A DNA stretch of 64,000 nt from Oscillatoria princeps RMCB-10. Lineage in GTDB: Bacteria > Cyanobacteriota > Cyanobacteriia > Cyanobacteriales > Oscillatoriaceae. Under the pieces are notes generated by a model. It was given only the letters and a program-made list of their open reading frames with translations. It was not told where the DNA came from and searched no databases. Below are positions 41,859 through 51,514 of the stretch, piece by piece; the stretch's first letter is position 1, and every line of letters starts with the position of its first letter. Where the stretch lies: the NCBI GenBank assembly GCA_019359235.1, contig JAHHHT010000004.1:124001-188000 (forward strand). Direction: 5' to 3'. The translations under genes and the position numbers were made by a program.

Positions 41859-43661
41859 ATGACTGTGATTCACTCTCCCTCAACAGGTCGTCAATTCTCC
41901 AGCCGTACAGTGGGAAAACCTTCCCAGTCGCTGATTGTAGGGGGGATCACCCTCCTGATGCTGTCTGTGCTGGGGGCTAGACTTGCCTACCTGCAACTCT
42001 TTGAGGGAACGCGCAACCGGCAGCTGGCAGATGAAAACCGGGTTCGCGTGCTCCCGTCGCAACCGGCACGGGGCAATATTTTTGACCGCAAGGGCAGAAT
42101 TTTGGCCTCCAGCCGCCTGTCCCACGCTGTATTTCTATCCCCCTGGGCGCAGAAAAAGACAGAGTGGCCTGCCACCCTGAAGCGCCTCTCGCAAATCCTG
42201 GATATCCCGGAATCCGAACTTCACAAGCGCCTGGAAGCGGGCTATCGCTCGGCGCAGCCGGTGCGGGTTGCCCGCAATATCAGCCTTTCCCTGGTCACAG
42301 CCCTGCAAGAAAACAGCCACGAACTTAAGGGGGTGACAGTGGATGTGGAAGGGGTGCGGGTTTACCCCAACGGCGGTGTGGCGGCGCACGTGCTCGGCTA
42401 CACCGGCGAAGCGGATTATGAAGATTTAGACCGGCTCAAAGAGCAAGGTTACCGCATCGGCGATATCATCGGTAAGATGGGAGTTGAGCAAGCCTTCGAC
42501 AGGGAATTGCACGGCGAATGGGGAGGGCAGCGGGTTGAAGTTGACAGCAGCGGCCAGATCCTGCGGGTGATCGGTGAAAAGCAGGCTTTGGGCGGTCGGG
42601 ACATACATTTAACCCTGGATTTAGACTTGCAAAAGGCAGCAGAAGCCGCCCTCGGCTACAATAAAGGCGCGCTCGTGGCGATCAACCCGAACACTGGCGA
42701 AGTCTTAGCAATGGTGAGCCGCCCCGGTTTCGACCCGAATATCTTCTCGACGCGGATTTCTGAATCAACCTGGCAAGAACTGCAAAGTGAGGACCACCCT
42801 TTTGTCAACCGCGCTATCCAAGGATTTCCGCCGGCGAGTACGTTTAAGATTGTCACCACCACTGCCGGTTTGGAATCCGGAGTGTTTTCTCCGGACACGG
42901 TTTTGGCAACCTATCCTTCCCTCACCTTCGGCGGGATTGAGTTTGGGGAGTGGAACCGAGCCGGTTTTGGCTACCAGGGATTTGTGGGGGCGATGGCTTG
43001 GAGTAGCGACACCTTTTTCTATCAAATCGGCGACGGCATTGGCGGTAAAACCCTGATCGACTGGACGCGAAAATATGGATTTGGCGCAAAAACGGGCATT
43101 GAAATGTCGGAGGAAGAATCCCCTGGATTAGTCGCCGATGAGGCTTGGAAGCAGAAGGAATTGAAGGAAGGCTGGTATCAAGGCGACACCATAAATATGT
43201 CAATCGGTCAGGGGTATTTGCTGGCAAGTCCGCTGCAAGTTGCGGTGATGTTTGCGGTGCCGGCGAATGGCGGCTACAGGGTGCAGCCTCACCTGCTAAA
43301 GGACAACAAGCCGGTGCAGCAGTGGCGGGAATCGCTGAATTTGAAACCGGTAACTGTGGAGATCCTGCGAGAAGGATTGCGGAGCGTGGTGGCGGGGGGA
43401 ACAGGCAAGGCGCTGAATGTGTCCAGCATCCCGCCAACGGCGGGAAAATCGGGCACGGCTGAAGATCCGCCTCGAAAGTCTCACACTTGGTTTGGGGCGT
43501 ATGCGCCGGCTGACAAACCGGAGATTGTGGTGGTGGCTTTTGGGGAGAATTCTGGCGAAAGCGGCGGTTCTTTTACCGCGCCGATGGTGCTGCGAGTTCT
43601 GGAGGCGTATTTCCAGCAAAACCAGCCGGTTGAGCCGGTGCCGGTTCAGCCGCCAGAGTAG
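41859..43661 (+). CDS. mrdA: Penicillin-binding protein 2 (peptidoglycan transpeptidase)
   Basis: 600-aa class B PBP of the cell-elongation machinery, anchored by one membrane helix (about 26-48), with the rest in the periplasm. A dimerisation domain (about 60-240) contains RGNIFDRKGRILASS. The transpeptidase domain has the nucleophile motif STFK at about 326, SSD at about 381 and KSGT at about 529. I chose the ATG at 41859 (MTVIHSPSTGRQ); a TTG 24 bp upstream is the only alternative. It is a single gene without mreB/rodA neighbours. Confidence 0.93.
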   Translation: MTVIHSPSTGRQFSSRTVGKPSQSLIVGGITLLMLSVLGARLAYLQLFEGTRNRQLADENRVRVLPSQPARGNIFDRKGRILASSRLSHAVFLSPWAQKKTEWPATLKRLSQILDIPESELHKRLEAGYRSAQPVRVARNISLSLVTALQENSHELKGVTVDVEGVRVYPNGGVAAHVLGYTGEADYEDLDRLKEQGYRIGDIIGKMGVEQAFDRELHGEWGGQRVEVDSSGQILRVIGEKQALGGRDIHLTLDLDLQKAAEAALGYNKGALVAINPNTGEVLAMVSRPGFDPNIFSTRISESTWQELQSEDHPFVNRAIQGFPPASTFKIVTTTAGLESGVFSPDTVLATYPSLTFGGIEFGEWNRAGFGYQGFVGAMAWSSDTFFYQIGDGIGGKTLIDWTRKYGFGAKTGIEMSEEESPGLVADEAWKQKELKEGWYQGDTINMSIGQGYLLASPLQVAVMFAVPANGGYRVQPHLLKDNKPVQQWRESLNLKPVTVEILREGLRSVVAGGTGKALNVSSIPPTAGKSGTAEDPPRKSHTWFGAYAPADKPEIVVVAFGENSGESGGSFTAPMVLRVLEAYFQQNQPVEPVPVQPPE

Positions 43662-43730
43662 CAGTAGGGTGCGTTCCCTGAAGGGAGTTGGTATGGAGTA
43701 ATGGAAAATCGGGAACGCACCCTACCTCTA

Positions 43731-43800
43731 GGCACAGGCGAGACGCCTGTGCTACAGTTGATTGCCGGTGCGGGGCACAGGCGAGACGCCTGTGCTACAG
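43731..43800. repeat. Two tandem copies of the ACAGGCGAGACGCCTGT inverted repeat
   Basis: GGCACAGGCGAGACGCCTGT appears at 43731-43750 and again at 43775-43794. Each is followed by GCTACAG and TTGATTGCCGGTGC, so the repeated unit is about 40 bp. It is placed between mrdA and the restriction-modification locus. Confidence 0.85.
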
Positions 43801-43986
43801 TATGTTGATTGCCGGTGCCACAAGATGTGCCACCTGCGCCCGGCACCCAGCCGGTGACAACCCGACCGCACTAACAATTTAGTCAGATTTACTTATTCCA
43901 AACTCGTTCTGGTCGGGGGTACAATTGTGCTTATCTCAACCAACCGGGCTGTCCAGTCATCGTTGGCTAACGCGAGCCGGTGGTGA

Positions 43987-44238
43987 GTGCTAGTCCAACG
44001 CAGATGCTGGCCTAACGCGACGTTGAGCTTCCGATCTGTCAAGTTCATTCCGCAATTAGCGGAGATATTCCTGGGCAAATACTTTGCGGCTGGGCAAACA
44101 GTGCTCGATCCTTTCTGCGGCTCTACCACAACCCTGGTTAAGGCCAATGAAGTGGGGATTAACTCCACCGGCTGCGATGTCTCTGCCTTCAACGCGCTTC
44201 TTTGTAGCGCTAAAACTGCCAAGAGTCTATTATACTAA
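43987..44238 (+). pseudogene. Internal fragment of a second DNA methyltransferase
   Basis: Readable text KFIPQLAEIFLGKYFAAGQT then VLDPFCGSTTTLVKANEVG matches the SAM-binding motif I region of N4/N6 DNA methylases. The motif reads DPFCGSTTT where DPFCGSGTT is usual. No catalytic (S/D)PPY motif lies upstream in any frame I could follow, and the frame stops at 44236-44238. After it, LEERLHALLIKG continues in phase, as expected of a read-through relic. So it is a truncated remnant abutting the intact methyltransferase gene and is probably non-functional. Confidence 0.7.
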
Positions 44239-44281
44239 TTAGAAGAGAGACTGCACGCACTACTGATAAAGGGGCGCAAAT

Positions 44282-45208
44282 GTGAGAGATGTGTCTAAAA
44301 GCAATGACAGTAAAAAGCCGATCGTTCACTCAGTCCCTAGTTTACCAGTCGATGAGGACTCTGAGGGGCGATCGCCGCTCACTGATTTATTGGACAAAAT
44401 CATTCAAGGGGACTGCCTGGATGTATTGCCTCTCATCCCATCAGAATGTGTGGATTTAATTTTGACATCTCCACCCTATGCCAATAAGCGTAATAAAACA
44501 TACGGTGGCGTTAATGCTGATCAGTATGTTACTTGGTTTCTACCGATTGCAGCCGAGTTACAGCGCGTTTTGAAACCCACCGGCTCTTTTATCCTCAACA
44601 TTAAAGAACCCGCTATCAATGGGGAGCGCCATACTTTTGTCATCGAGCTGATCCTGGAGTTGCGCAAACAGGGTTGGTTTTGGATTGAGGAGTATTGCTG
44701 GCACAAGAAAAATTGTTATCCCGGAAAATGGCCAAATCGTTTCCGTGATGCCTGGGAACGCTGCCTGCATTTCACAAAAAACAAACAATTCGCCATGTAC
44801 CAAGAAGCAGTTATGGTGCCGATGGGTGATTGGCGACATCAACGTTTACGCAACCTGAGCGAGACAGATAAGCAGCGTGACAATTCAAAGGTTGGTAGTG
44901 GATTTGGCAAAAATGTCTCTAATTGGGTTGAGCGGGACATGGCTTACCCTACCAACGTCCTGCATTTAGCAACCGAGTGCAGTAATCGCGGACACAGTGC
45001 CGCTTTTCCAGTTGAACTACCGAAATGGTTCATTAAACTGTTCACCCTCTCTAATAATGTTGTGTTAGATCCTTTCATAGGTTCGGGCACAACCGCTGTT
45101 GCCTGTCAAGAATTGAACCGTCGCTTCATCGGTGTCGAATTGAATGCAGAATACTGTTCTATTGCCCGGAAGCGCGTGGGTAATAGCACTCAACTAACTT
45201 TATGGTAG
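44282..45208 (+). CDS. Site-specific DNA methyltransferase (beta class, N4-cytosine or N6-adenine)
   Basis: 308 aa. The catalytic motif TSPPYANKR (about residues 61-69) comes before the SAM-binding motif DPFIGSGTTAVA (about 265-276), the order of beta-class amino-methyltransferases. QGDCLDVLPLIPSECVDLIL precedes the catalytic motif. It starts at a GTG at 44282 in an AT-rich context; the first 35 residues are poorly conserved and a later start is possible. It modifies the sites cut by the endonuclease encoded 22 bp downstream. Whether the target is C or A cannot be told from TSPPY alone. Confidence 0.9.
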   Translation: MRDVSKSNDSKKPIVHSVPSLPVDEDSEGRSPLTDLLDKIIQGDCLDVLPLIPSECVDLILTSPPYANKRNKTYGGVNADQYVTWFLPIAAELQRVLKPTGSFILNIKEPAINGERHTFVIELILELRKQGWFWIEEYCWHKKNCYPGKWPNRFRDAWERCLHFTKNKQFAMYQEAVMVPMGDWRHQRLRNLSETDKQRDNSKVGSGFGKNVSNWVERDMAYPTNVLHLATECSNRGHSAAFPVELPKWFIKLFTLSNNVVLDPFIGSGTTAVACQELNRRFIGVELNAEYCSIARKRVGNSTQLTLW

Positions 45209-45230
45209 GAGCGAAAGGAGTACATATTTG

Positions 45231-45980
45231 ATGGAGGTTCATGAACTGGAGAACCTAATCAAGCAGCAACTTGATGTTTTTTATGAGCGCCGCATTCTGA
45301 CGCTCTCAAAATTGGATTTGGGGAAAACTTTGAAACGGAAAAATCCCTATTTGTTTCGCGCCCTGGGTATCCAAAAGGCATCCGAGATTGTAGAACAGTT
45401 GTTGCAAGCCTTTATGTCTGCTTCGGATGAGAGTGTTTTTGGTACGGTTTTTCTAGAGCCAATCGCCAAGCAAATTTGTGGCGGCATTACAGCAGGTACG
45501 TCAGGTTTAGATGTGATAACTGAAACCCCGGAAATTTATACGGTGATTCAGATAAAGTCAGGCCCTAACTGGGGAAACTCAAGCCAATGGAAGCAACTGA
45601 AGCGTGATTTTTCTGAGGCTCAAGAGGAGTTCATTAGAAAGCAACTAAAAAAACAGTTTAGAGCCTTACTCGGACAGTGCTATGGACGGAGGAATAGCGA
45701 GCCTGATGCGAGGCGCATTTATGCTATCCGCTCCGGTCAAGCTTTTTGGGAAGAAATAACAGGCGATTCCGACTTCTATCTCAAACTTATTCGATTAATG
45801 AAAGACTATCCTCTTCAGCACCGTATAGAATTTGAAAAAGCGTGGGCTCAGGCAGTCAATCGCTTTGAACTAGAATTTTTGAAAGACTTTGCTACGCCTG
45901 AGGGGGCTATCGATTGGGAAAAAATTGTTCAGCTGAGCAGCGGCAAGTCTCCCCCAAAGAAGAAGAAAAAACAATCTTAA
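45231..45980 (+). CDS. Type II restriction endonuclease, PmeII-like family
   Basis: 249 aa. Text such as LKRKNPYLFRALGIQKASEI followed by SASDESVFGTVFLEPIAKQI, and IQIKSGPNWGNSSQWKQLKR, matches the PmeII-type family of restriction enzymes. A PD-(D/E)xK-like active site is plausible from LEPIA, SGLDVITETPE and the lysine in IQIKSG. The C-terminus is a lysine tail. The ATG at 45231 follows GGAG by 11 nt; a TTG directly precedes it. It is co-directional with the methyltransferase, forming a complete type II system. The recognition sequence cannot be inferred with confidence. Confidence 0.82.
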   Translation: MEVHELENLIKQQLDVFYERRILTLSKLDLGKTLKRKNPYLFRALGIQKASEIVEQLLQAFMSASDESVFGTVFLEPIAKQICGGITAGTSGLDVITETPEIYTVIQIKSGPNWGNSSQWKQLKRDFSEAQEEFIRKQLKKQFRALLGQCYGRRNSEPDARRIYAIRSGQAFWEEITGDSDFYLKLIRLMKDYPLQHRIEFEKAWAQAVNRFELEFLKDFATPEGAIDWEKIVQLSSGKSPPKKKKKQS

Positions 45981-46114
45981 AAAGCCGGCTTATAGGTTTT
46001 ATTGAAACTCAGTTGCCTACTTCCTGGCAATCTGTCTGAGAGAAAAGCTTGATTGTAAAACAAAGGCCAGTCTAGGCGGTGCTGTAACAACTTTACGAGA
46101 TATTAGCCTTTGTT

Positions 46115-46456
46115 TTGGAAAATCAAGTTGGCATTACCACAAACAGCGCTCGGTATCCAGTTACCAATTTGCCGTTCGTAATCCAGCCAGTAATTGACTG
46201 TTGTCAAGGAGATAATTTGACCACTTACGAAGTGTTATTTTTTAGCCCATATCCGATGCCCGCCTACTATTTACTTGCGGGTGTAGAAGGGAAAACACCA
46301 GAACAGGCTTTATCAGAGAACATCGCTCACATTACCCGGCAAGTCAGAGAGGAATTAGACTGGCTTGAGGGAATCTCTGATGAAGAAATTCAAGCTCACC
46401 TCTATATAGTACGCGAGGGGGGGTTAGTTTCGTTGAGAAATATAAGAACCTTCTGA
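46115..46456 (+). CDS. Hypothetical protein downstream of the restriction system
   Basis: 113 aa starting at TTG, or later. Not recognised. The text TTYEVLFFSPYPMPAYYLLA and VREELDWLEGISDEEIQAHL looks like real protein with a mixed alpha/beta pattern. The base composition resembles the AT-rich restriction genes before it. No ribosome site is clear, so the start is uncertain. Confidence 0.5.
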   Translation: MENQVGITTNSARYPVTNLPFVIQPVIDCCQGDNLTTYEVLFFSPYPMPAYYLLAGVEGKTPEQALSENIAHITRQVREELDWLEGISDEEIQAHLYIVREGGLVSLRNIRTF

Positions 46457-46619
46457 GAACGTTGGGCGAGAGAAAAGCAAGTATATGTTCGATGCTCTTG
46501 CATTTGGATTTTAGAGGTTGCCGGCTTCCTGGCAATCTGTCTGGGAGAAAAGCCTCCCAGTGGAACAAGGGCTTTTTCGTCGCCACCGGCACCCGGCACC
46601 CTCCCCCCAAAAAACCCGT

Positions 46620-46660
46620 AGCACAGGCGTCTCGCCTGTGCCACCTCGCCTGTGCCACCC
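46620..46660. terminator. ACAGGCGTCTCGCCTGT inverted repeat, probable terminator
   Basis: GCACAGGCGTCTCGCCTGTGC with a partial second copy directly after it, between convergent genes and 9 bp behind purU. Confidence 0.6.
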
Positions 46661-46668
46661 AGACAACC

Positions 46669-47523
46669 TCACCCAAACACCACCGTCTTATTCCCATAAA
46701 CCAACACCCGATTCTGCAAGTGCAACCGCACCGCCCTCGCCAAAACCACCCGCTCCAAATCCTTCCCCTTGCGAATCAAATCCGCCACCTCATCCCGGTG
46801 ACTCACCCGCACCACATCCTGCTCAATAATCGGACCCGCATCCAATTCCGCCGTCGCATAATGCGCCGTCGCCCCAATAATCTTCACCCCCCGCTCATAC
46901 GCCCTCTCATAAGGATTCGCCCCCGCAAAAGCCGGCAAAAACGAATGGTGAATATTGACAATTTGCGGAAATTGTGCTATAAAATCAGCCGTAACAATCT
47001 GCATGTATTTCGCCAACACCACCAAATCAATCTTGTACTGGCGCAACAGCTCTAACTGTTTCCCCTCCTGCGCCACTTTATTCTCCTTCGTAATCGGAAT
47101 GTGGTAAAAATCCGCACCAAATTGCTCCGCCACACCCTTAAGATTCGTATGATTGCTGACAATCAGCGGAATCTCAGCCGAGAACTCCTTAGCTCGCTGA
47201 CGCCAAATCAAATCCAGCAGGCAGTGGTCCTGCCGGCTCACCCAAATCGCAATCCGCCGCACCGCATCCGAAAAGTGCAACTCCCAAGTGGCTTGCAGCG
47301 GTTCCGCAATCTCCGCAAATGCCGGTGCGATCTCCTCGCGGGCAAAATCGAACCCCTCCAGCTGCCACTCCAGCCGGCTGAGAAACAGCCCAGCCGCAAA
47401 ATCCGTGTGGTGGTCAGCATGAATAATATTCCCATTGTGGGAATAAATGAAACTAGCAAGTTTTGCCACAAGTCCCCGCTGGTCGGGGCAAGAAACAAGC
47501 AGTGTTGCAGTAGGGCTGGTCAT
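46669..47523 (-). CDS. purU: Formyltetrahydrofolate deformylase
   Basis: 284 aa. It hydrolyses 10-formyl-tetrahydrofolate to formate and tetrahydrofolate and feeds formate to purine synthesis. An ACT domain (about 1-85, LLVSCPDQRGLVAKLASFIY) precedes the formyltransferase fold. Catalytic residues are visible in IVSNHTNL, HHSFLPAF, GATAHY and AELDAGPIIEQD (Asn, His, Asp). GGAAG stands just before the ATG at 47523. Single gene, convergent with the hypothetical gene after the restriction system. Confidence 0.95.
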   Translation of the reverse strand: MTSPTATLLVSCPDQRGLVAKLASFIYSHNGNIIHADHHTDFAAGLFLSRLEWQLEGFDFAREEIAPAFAEIAEPLQATWELHFSDAVRRIAIWVSRQDHCLLDLIWRQRAKEFSAEIPLIVSNHTNLKGVAEQFGADFYHIPITKENKVAQEGKQLELLRQYKIDLVVLAKYMQIVTADFIAQFPQIVNIHHSFLPAFAGANPYERAYERGVKIIGATAHYATAELDAGPIIEQDVVRVSHRDEVADLIRKGKDLERVVLARAVRLHLQNRVLVYGNKTVVFG

Positions 47524-47764
47524 CTTACTTCCGTTTGATTAACTCAAATTATTATTCAAGCGTATCTCTCTCTTGTAGATCCGCGATAAATCGCAGATCG
47601 CAGGCAGCATCTCACTGCACGCAAATATACCACAGTACCTCTTATTTCTCCCCCTCTCCCCTTGTGGGAGAGGGGGCTGGGGGGGCTCGGGGCCCCCTCT
47701 GGGGATGGGGGGGAAGAGGGGATGACTTTAGTGAGATGCACCTGTCTCATAAAACAGTCGCTCA
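47524..47764. other. Intergenic region with a C/G-rich hairpin
   Basis: No gene. CCCCCTCTCCCC...GGGAGAGGGGG at about 47648-47676 is a strong hairpin behind ftsH. GATCCGCGATAAATCGCAGATC at 47578-47599 is a second palindrome near the purU promoter. Confidence 0.5.
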
Positions 47765-49714
47765 TCAACTCAACGTTGTCTGCATCAACACTATCCCTTC
47801 GGGCAACTTGCCGGTGCGCAACCATTCCTCCATATCCACCGGCACTAACGCCCGCTTCAGGAACTCCCGCAATTGCTCCCCTTCCAAAACCTCCTGCAGC
47901 AAAAGCCTTTCAGCCGCCTCCTCCAACAGCTGCCGGTTCTCACCCAGTACAGACAGCGCCATGTGGTGCGCCCCATCCACAATCCGCTTCACCTCCCGGT
48001 CAATCTCCTCCGCAATCTTAGGACTAACCGGCCTGCGGGGATTAGTCAACCCCTCCAGAAACTGCTGCTCAATCTTCTCAAACGCCACCGGCCCGAGTTC
48101 ATCGCTCATCCCATAAATAGTAACAGAACGCTCAGCCAAATCAGTCGCCTTCTGAATATCATCACTCGCGCCAGTAGACACCTTGCCGAACACCAACTCC
48201 TCAGCCGACCGGCCACCCAACAGCGTAGCAATCCTGCCCCTAATCTCATCCTCCACCATCAAAAACCTGTCCTCCTCAGGCAGCTGCAGCGTGTAACCCA
48301 GCGCCCCGGCACCCCGAGGCACAATAGAAATCTTCTCCACCCTGCCCGCTCCCGGCATCAGCGTCGCCACAATCGCGTGCCCCACTTCATGATAAGCCAC
48401 CGTCTTTTTCTCAACCTCATTGAGGACGCGGGATTTCTTCTCCAAACCCGCCACAACCCGCTCAATCGCCTCATTAAAATCAGCCATCCTCACCGCGTCC
48501 AGATTCTTTCGCGCCGCCAGCAGCGCCGCCTCATTCACCAAATTTGCCAAATCCGCACCGGCAAACCCCGGAGTGCGAGCCGCCAGCGCCCCCAAATCCA
48601 CATCCGCCGCCAGCTTCACATTTCTAGCGTGCACATTCAGAATCGCCTCCCGCCCAATCTTGTCCGGGCGGTCCACCAACACCCGCCGGTCAAACCGCCC
48701 CGGACGCAGCAGCGCCGGGTCCAGCACCTCTGGGCGGTTCGTCGCCGCGATAATAATCACGCCGGTGTTGCCGTCAAACCCATCCATCTCCGTGAGGAGC
48801 TGGTTGAGAGTTTGCTCCCGCTCATCATTCCCACCCAGCAGAGAACCGGCACCTCTAGATTTGCCCAAAGCGTCCAACTCGTCAATAAACACAATACAGG
48901 GAGCCTGCAGCTTCGCTTGCACGAACAAGTCCCGCACCCGCGACGCCCCAACACCCACAAATAGCTCAATAAACTCCGATCCAGAGATGCTGAAGAAAGG
49001 AACCCCCGCCTCACCGGCAATTGCTTTTGCCAGCATCGTCTTGCCGGTGCCCGGTGGCCCGACCAACACCACCCCCTTGGGGATTTTCGCTCCCAAACGG
49101 GTGTATTTAGCCGCATTTTTCAAGAAATCCACAATTTCTTGCAGCTCAACCTTCGCCTCATCCACACCGGCAACATCGTCAAAGCGGACGCCGGTGCTGC
49201 CTTCGGAATAGATGCGAGCCTTGCTCTTGCCCACCGTCAGGGCAGCCGGCCCACCCCCCTGAGAGCGGCTGAGCAGCCAGCCCCAGATGCCAAAGAAAAT
49301 CAGCGGCGGCGCGACCCAGCTGATTAAAGTCCAGAACCAGCCCAGACTGTCCGGAGGCGCAGCCCGAAACTCCACCTCGTGCTCTCGCAAAATCTTCGGC
49401 AGTTCCAAATCAATGGCCACCGGCCTGGTGGTGAGCACCTTACTCGACCCGCCTGACTGCTTGCCGGTGACTTCACCCGGGTCAGATTTAAGCTCGTACT
49501 GAATCAGCTCTTGACCCACAAGCGCCCGCGCCACCTTCCCGGCTTCTACCTGATTTATAAATTCGCTGTAGGGAACCTCGCGATACCGGGGGCTCACCCC
49601 TGGAAGCAGCAGGTTCAGCATCAGCAGCGTTGCCAGCAGAATCAGTATACTGCCCCCAAACTGCCTCGGTTCGGGCGGTTTGAGCCGGCGACTGTTATTG
49701 GTCTCAACAGGCAT
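47765..49714 (-). CDS. ftsH: ATP-dependent zinc metalloprotease FtsH
   Basis: 649-aa membrane protease for quality control of thylakoid or plasma-membrane proteins. Two membrane helices (about 20-40 and 120-145) flank a lumenal or periplasmic domain. The AAA domain has Walker A GPPGTGKT at about 209-216 and Walker [12 protein letters not shown]. The M41 zinc site HEVGH follows near residue 440. I chose the ATG at 49714 ([11 protein letters not shown]); a GTG six codons upstream is possible. Its N-terminal sequence resembles the FtsH1/FtsH3-type cyanobacterial paralogues, but the paralogue number cannot be fixed. Confidence 0.93.
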   Translation of the reverse strand: MPVETNNSRRLKPPEPRQFGGSILILLATLLMLNLLLPGVSPRYREVPYSEFINQVEAGKVARALVGQELIQYELKSDPGEVTGKQSGGSSKVLTTRPVAIDLELPKILREHEVEFRAAPPDSLGWFWTLISWVAPPLIFFGIWGWLLSRSQGGGPAALTVGKSKARIYSEGSTGVRFDDVAGVDEAKVELQEIVDFLKNAAKYTRLGAKIPKGVVLVGPPGTGKTMLAKAIAGEAGVPFFSISGSEFIELFVGVGASRVRDLFVQAKLQAPCIVFIDELDALGKSRGAGSLLGGNDEREQTLNQLLTEMDGFDGNTGVIIIAATNRPEVLDPALLRPGRFDRRVLVDRPDKIGREAILNVHARNVKLAADVDLGALAARTPGFAGADLANLVNEAALLAARKNLDAVRMADFNEAIERVVAGLEKKSRVLNEVEKKTVAYHEVGHAIVATLMPGAGRVEKISIVPRGAGALGYTLQLPEEDRFLMVEDEIRGRIATLLGGRSAEELVFGKVSTGASDDIQKATDLAERSVTIYGMSDELGPVAFEKIEQQFLEGLTNPRRPVSPKIAEEIDREVKRIVDGAHHMALSVLGENRQLLEEAAERLLLQEVLEGEQLREFLKRALVPVDMEEWLRTGKLPEGIVLMQTTLS

Positions 49715-50042
49715 AATAGATAGATCCTCCACGCTCAGCTGTCAAACTTCAGGCGCTAGGGCAGGGCAACCGCAGACCACAGCAGCCGGGGCGTCCGGGG
49801 GAGCGAGGGCGGTGCGAACCGCCACCCTTTACTGCCGGTGACGCTGAACACTCAACCGGGCTTTCCGCGCTTTTTCTCGCGATCGAAGTTGAGATTTATA
49901 GCCCTATGCTGATTGTAGGCAATCTGATGCTCGCACTTTCGACCGGTCTTTACCCAGTGAAAAATGGGTATGCCCGTCGCGCCTGCCTTCGCTTTTGATG
50001 CCATGCTGCTGTGCCCACTTTCTCGCCCATAAAGCCGGTGCT
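49715..50042. other. Intergenic region upstream of ftsH and the small membrane protein
   Basis: About 330 bp with no gene. Divergent promoters are expected, but no consensus hexamers stand out. Confidence 0.45.
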
Positions 50043-50231
50043 ATGAATAGCAATGCCTCATTCGTTCTCAAAGTTCTGGTCGCCTCCACCGCTGTTTCTG
50101 TTTTGCTCAAGTACGGAGGCCCCACCCTGTCCATTCCCGCCACCCCCGCCAGCGCCCTGATCGGGGTGTTCCTTTTGCCGGTGATCGTGGCAACCGCCCT
50201 TTGGTGGCGGGCTGCTGCAGCGCAAGGGTGA
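50043..50231 (+). CDS. Small two-helix membrane protein
   Basis: 62 aa. Hydrophobic helices at about 7-22 (FVLKVLVASTAVSVLL) and 34-53 (ASALIGVFLLPVIVATALWW) are joined by a Gly/Pro-rich loop (KYGGPTLSIPATP). The ATG at 50043 is preferred to an upstream ATG pair at 49995 because the extra residues are unlike a membrane protein start. It looks like a conserved small cyanobacterial protein of unknown function. The AI-2E family gene follows 95 bp on. Confidence 0.65.
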   Translation: MNSNASFVLKVLVASTAVSVLLKYGGPTLSIPATPASALIGVFLLPVIVATALWWRAAAAQG

Positions 50232-50326
50232 AGCCCAATCAGCTAAAAGGCACGCCAACAAAAAACTTGACTTTTTAGTTTTTACTTTCCTTCCCCCCAG
50301 CCCCTAGATGAAAAGGAGTCAGCACC

Positions 50327-51514
50327 GTGGAACTAGGTCAGTGGATCGGCTTATTAGCCTTAACGCTTTCCCTATACATACTATGGCAGATCCGTCAAGT
50401 GCTGTTGCTGGTATTTGCCGCCGTTGTTCTGGCCACGGCATTAAATATGCTGGCTCGACGGCTGCGAAAGTCGGGGCTGCAGCGCTCCTGGGCTGTCCTG
50501 CTGGCGATTAGCATTTTCGCCGCCGTACTGGTGGGCTTTTTCTTGGTGATTGTGCCCCCGTTTGCGGCTCAGTATCACGAGCTGACGACAACCAAGCTGC
50601 CTCAGGTATTAGAACTGTTAAACAGCTGGCGCAATCAGCTCAAAACCATTATCCCAGCCCAGGCGATGGAGTATCTCCCGGATTTTAGAAACCTGAACAG
50701 AGAACTGCAGCCTGAACTCCAGTCTTTGGGCAAGCAACTATTGAACAGTTCGTTTGCCTTTTTCTCCAGTTCCCTAGGAGCTATGCTCAATTTTCTGCTG
50801 GTGCTGATTTTGATGCTGATGCTGATCGCCCAGCCCCTGTCTTACCGCAAGGCATTTGTGCGGCTGTTTCCCTCGTTCTACCGGCGGCGGGTGGAGGGGA
50901 TTCTTGACCAGTGTGAGGTGGCGCTGGGCCGGTGGATCGTCGGCGCTCTGATCAGCATGAGTGTGGTGGCGGTTTTAAGCGTGATTGGCTTGTCGGTTTT
51001 GGGGGTTCAACCGGCACTGGCGCAGGGCGTCTTAGCCGGATTGCTCAACTTTATTCCCAATATTGGCCCGACTTTGAGTGTGGTGCTGCCCATGTCCATC
51101 GCGCTTTTGGACGCCCCTTGGAAAGCCGGTGCGGTGTTCATTCTCTACTTCCTGATTCAGCAGTTTGAGAGTAACTTCCTGACGCCCTACGTCATGGCGC
51201 AACAAGTGTCTCTGCTGCCGGCGCTCACCTTACTATCCCAGGTATTTTTCGCCACTTTCTTCGGCTTTTTGGGGTTTTTACTGGCGCTCCCCCTGACTGT
51301 TGTCGGTCAAGTTTGGGTGCAAGAAGTGCTGATTAAAGATGTGCTGGATAAATGGCGCGGTCAGGAGCCTGACACAGCTGTCAAGCCGGCTGTTGCGGCT
51401 GAGGTTTCCGGTGCTGAAGTTGAGCAGCCGGCACCCCTGACTGACAGCCCGCCGGCACCCAGTCCGCCACATCGTGACCGCCCTGCAGTTGATGACGCCG
51501 CCGGCGCTCAGTAA
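50327..51514 (+). CDS. AI-2E family transporter
   Basis: 395-aa polytopic membrane protein (about 8 helices) of the family that includes TqsA and Na+/H+ exporters; substrate unknown here. The signature part LLNFIPNIGPTLSVVLPMSI (about 239-258) and FESNFLTPYVMAQQVSLLPA are typical. The start is a GTG at 50327 with AAGGAG 9 nt upstream. The C-terminal 50 residues are a soluble Pro/Ala-rich tail. Confidence 0.9.
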   Translation: MELGQWIGLLALTLSLYILWQIRQVLLLVFAAVVLATALNMLARRLRKSGLQRSWAVLLAISIFAAVLVGFFLVIVPPFAAQYHELTTTKLPQVLELLNSWRNQLKTIIPAQAMEYLPDFRNLNRELQPELQSLGKQLLNSSFAFFSSSLGAMLNFLLVLILMLMLIAQPLSYRKAFVRLFPSFYRRRVEGILDQCEVALGRWIVGALISMSVVAVLSVIGLSVLGVQPALAQGVLAGLLNFIPNIGPTLSVVLPMSIALLDAPWKAGAVFILYFLIQQFESNFLTPYVMAQQVSLLPALTLLSQVFFATFFGFLGFLLALPLTVVGQVWVQEVLIKDVLDKWRGQEPDTAVKPAVAAEVSGAEVEQPAPLTDSPPAPSPPHRDRPAVDDAAGAQ

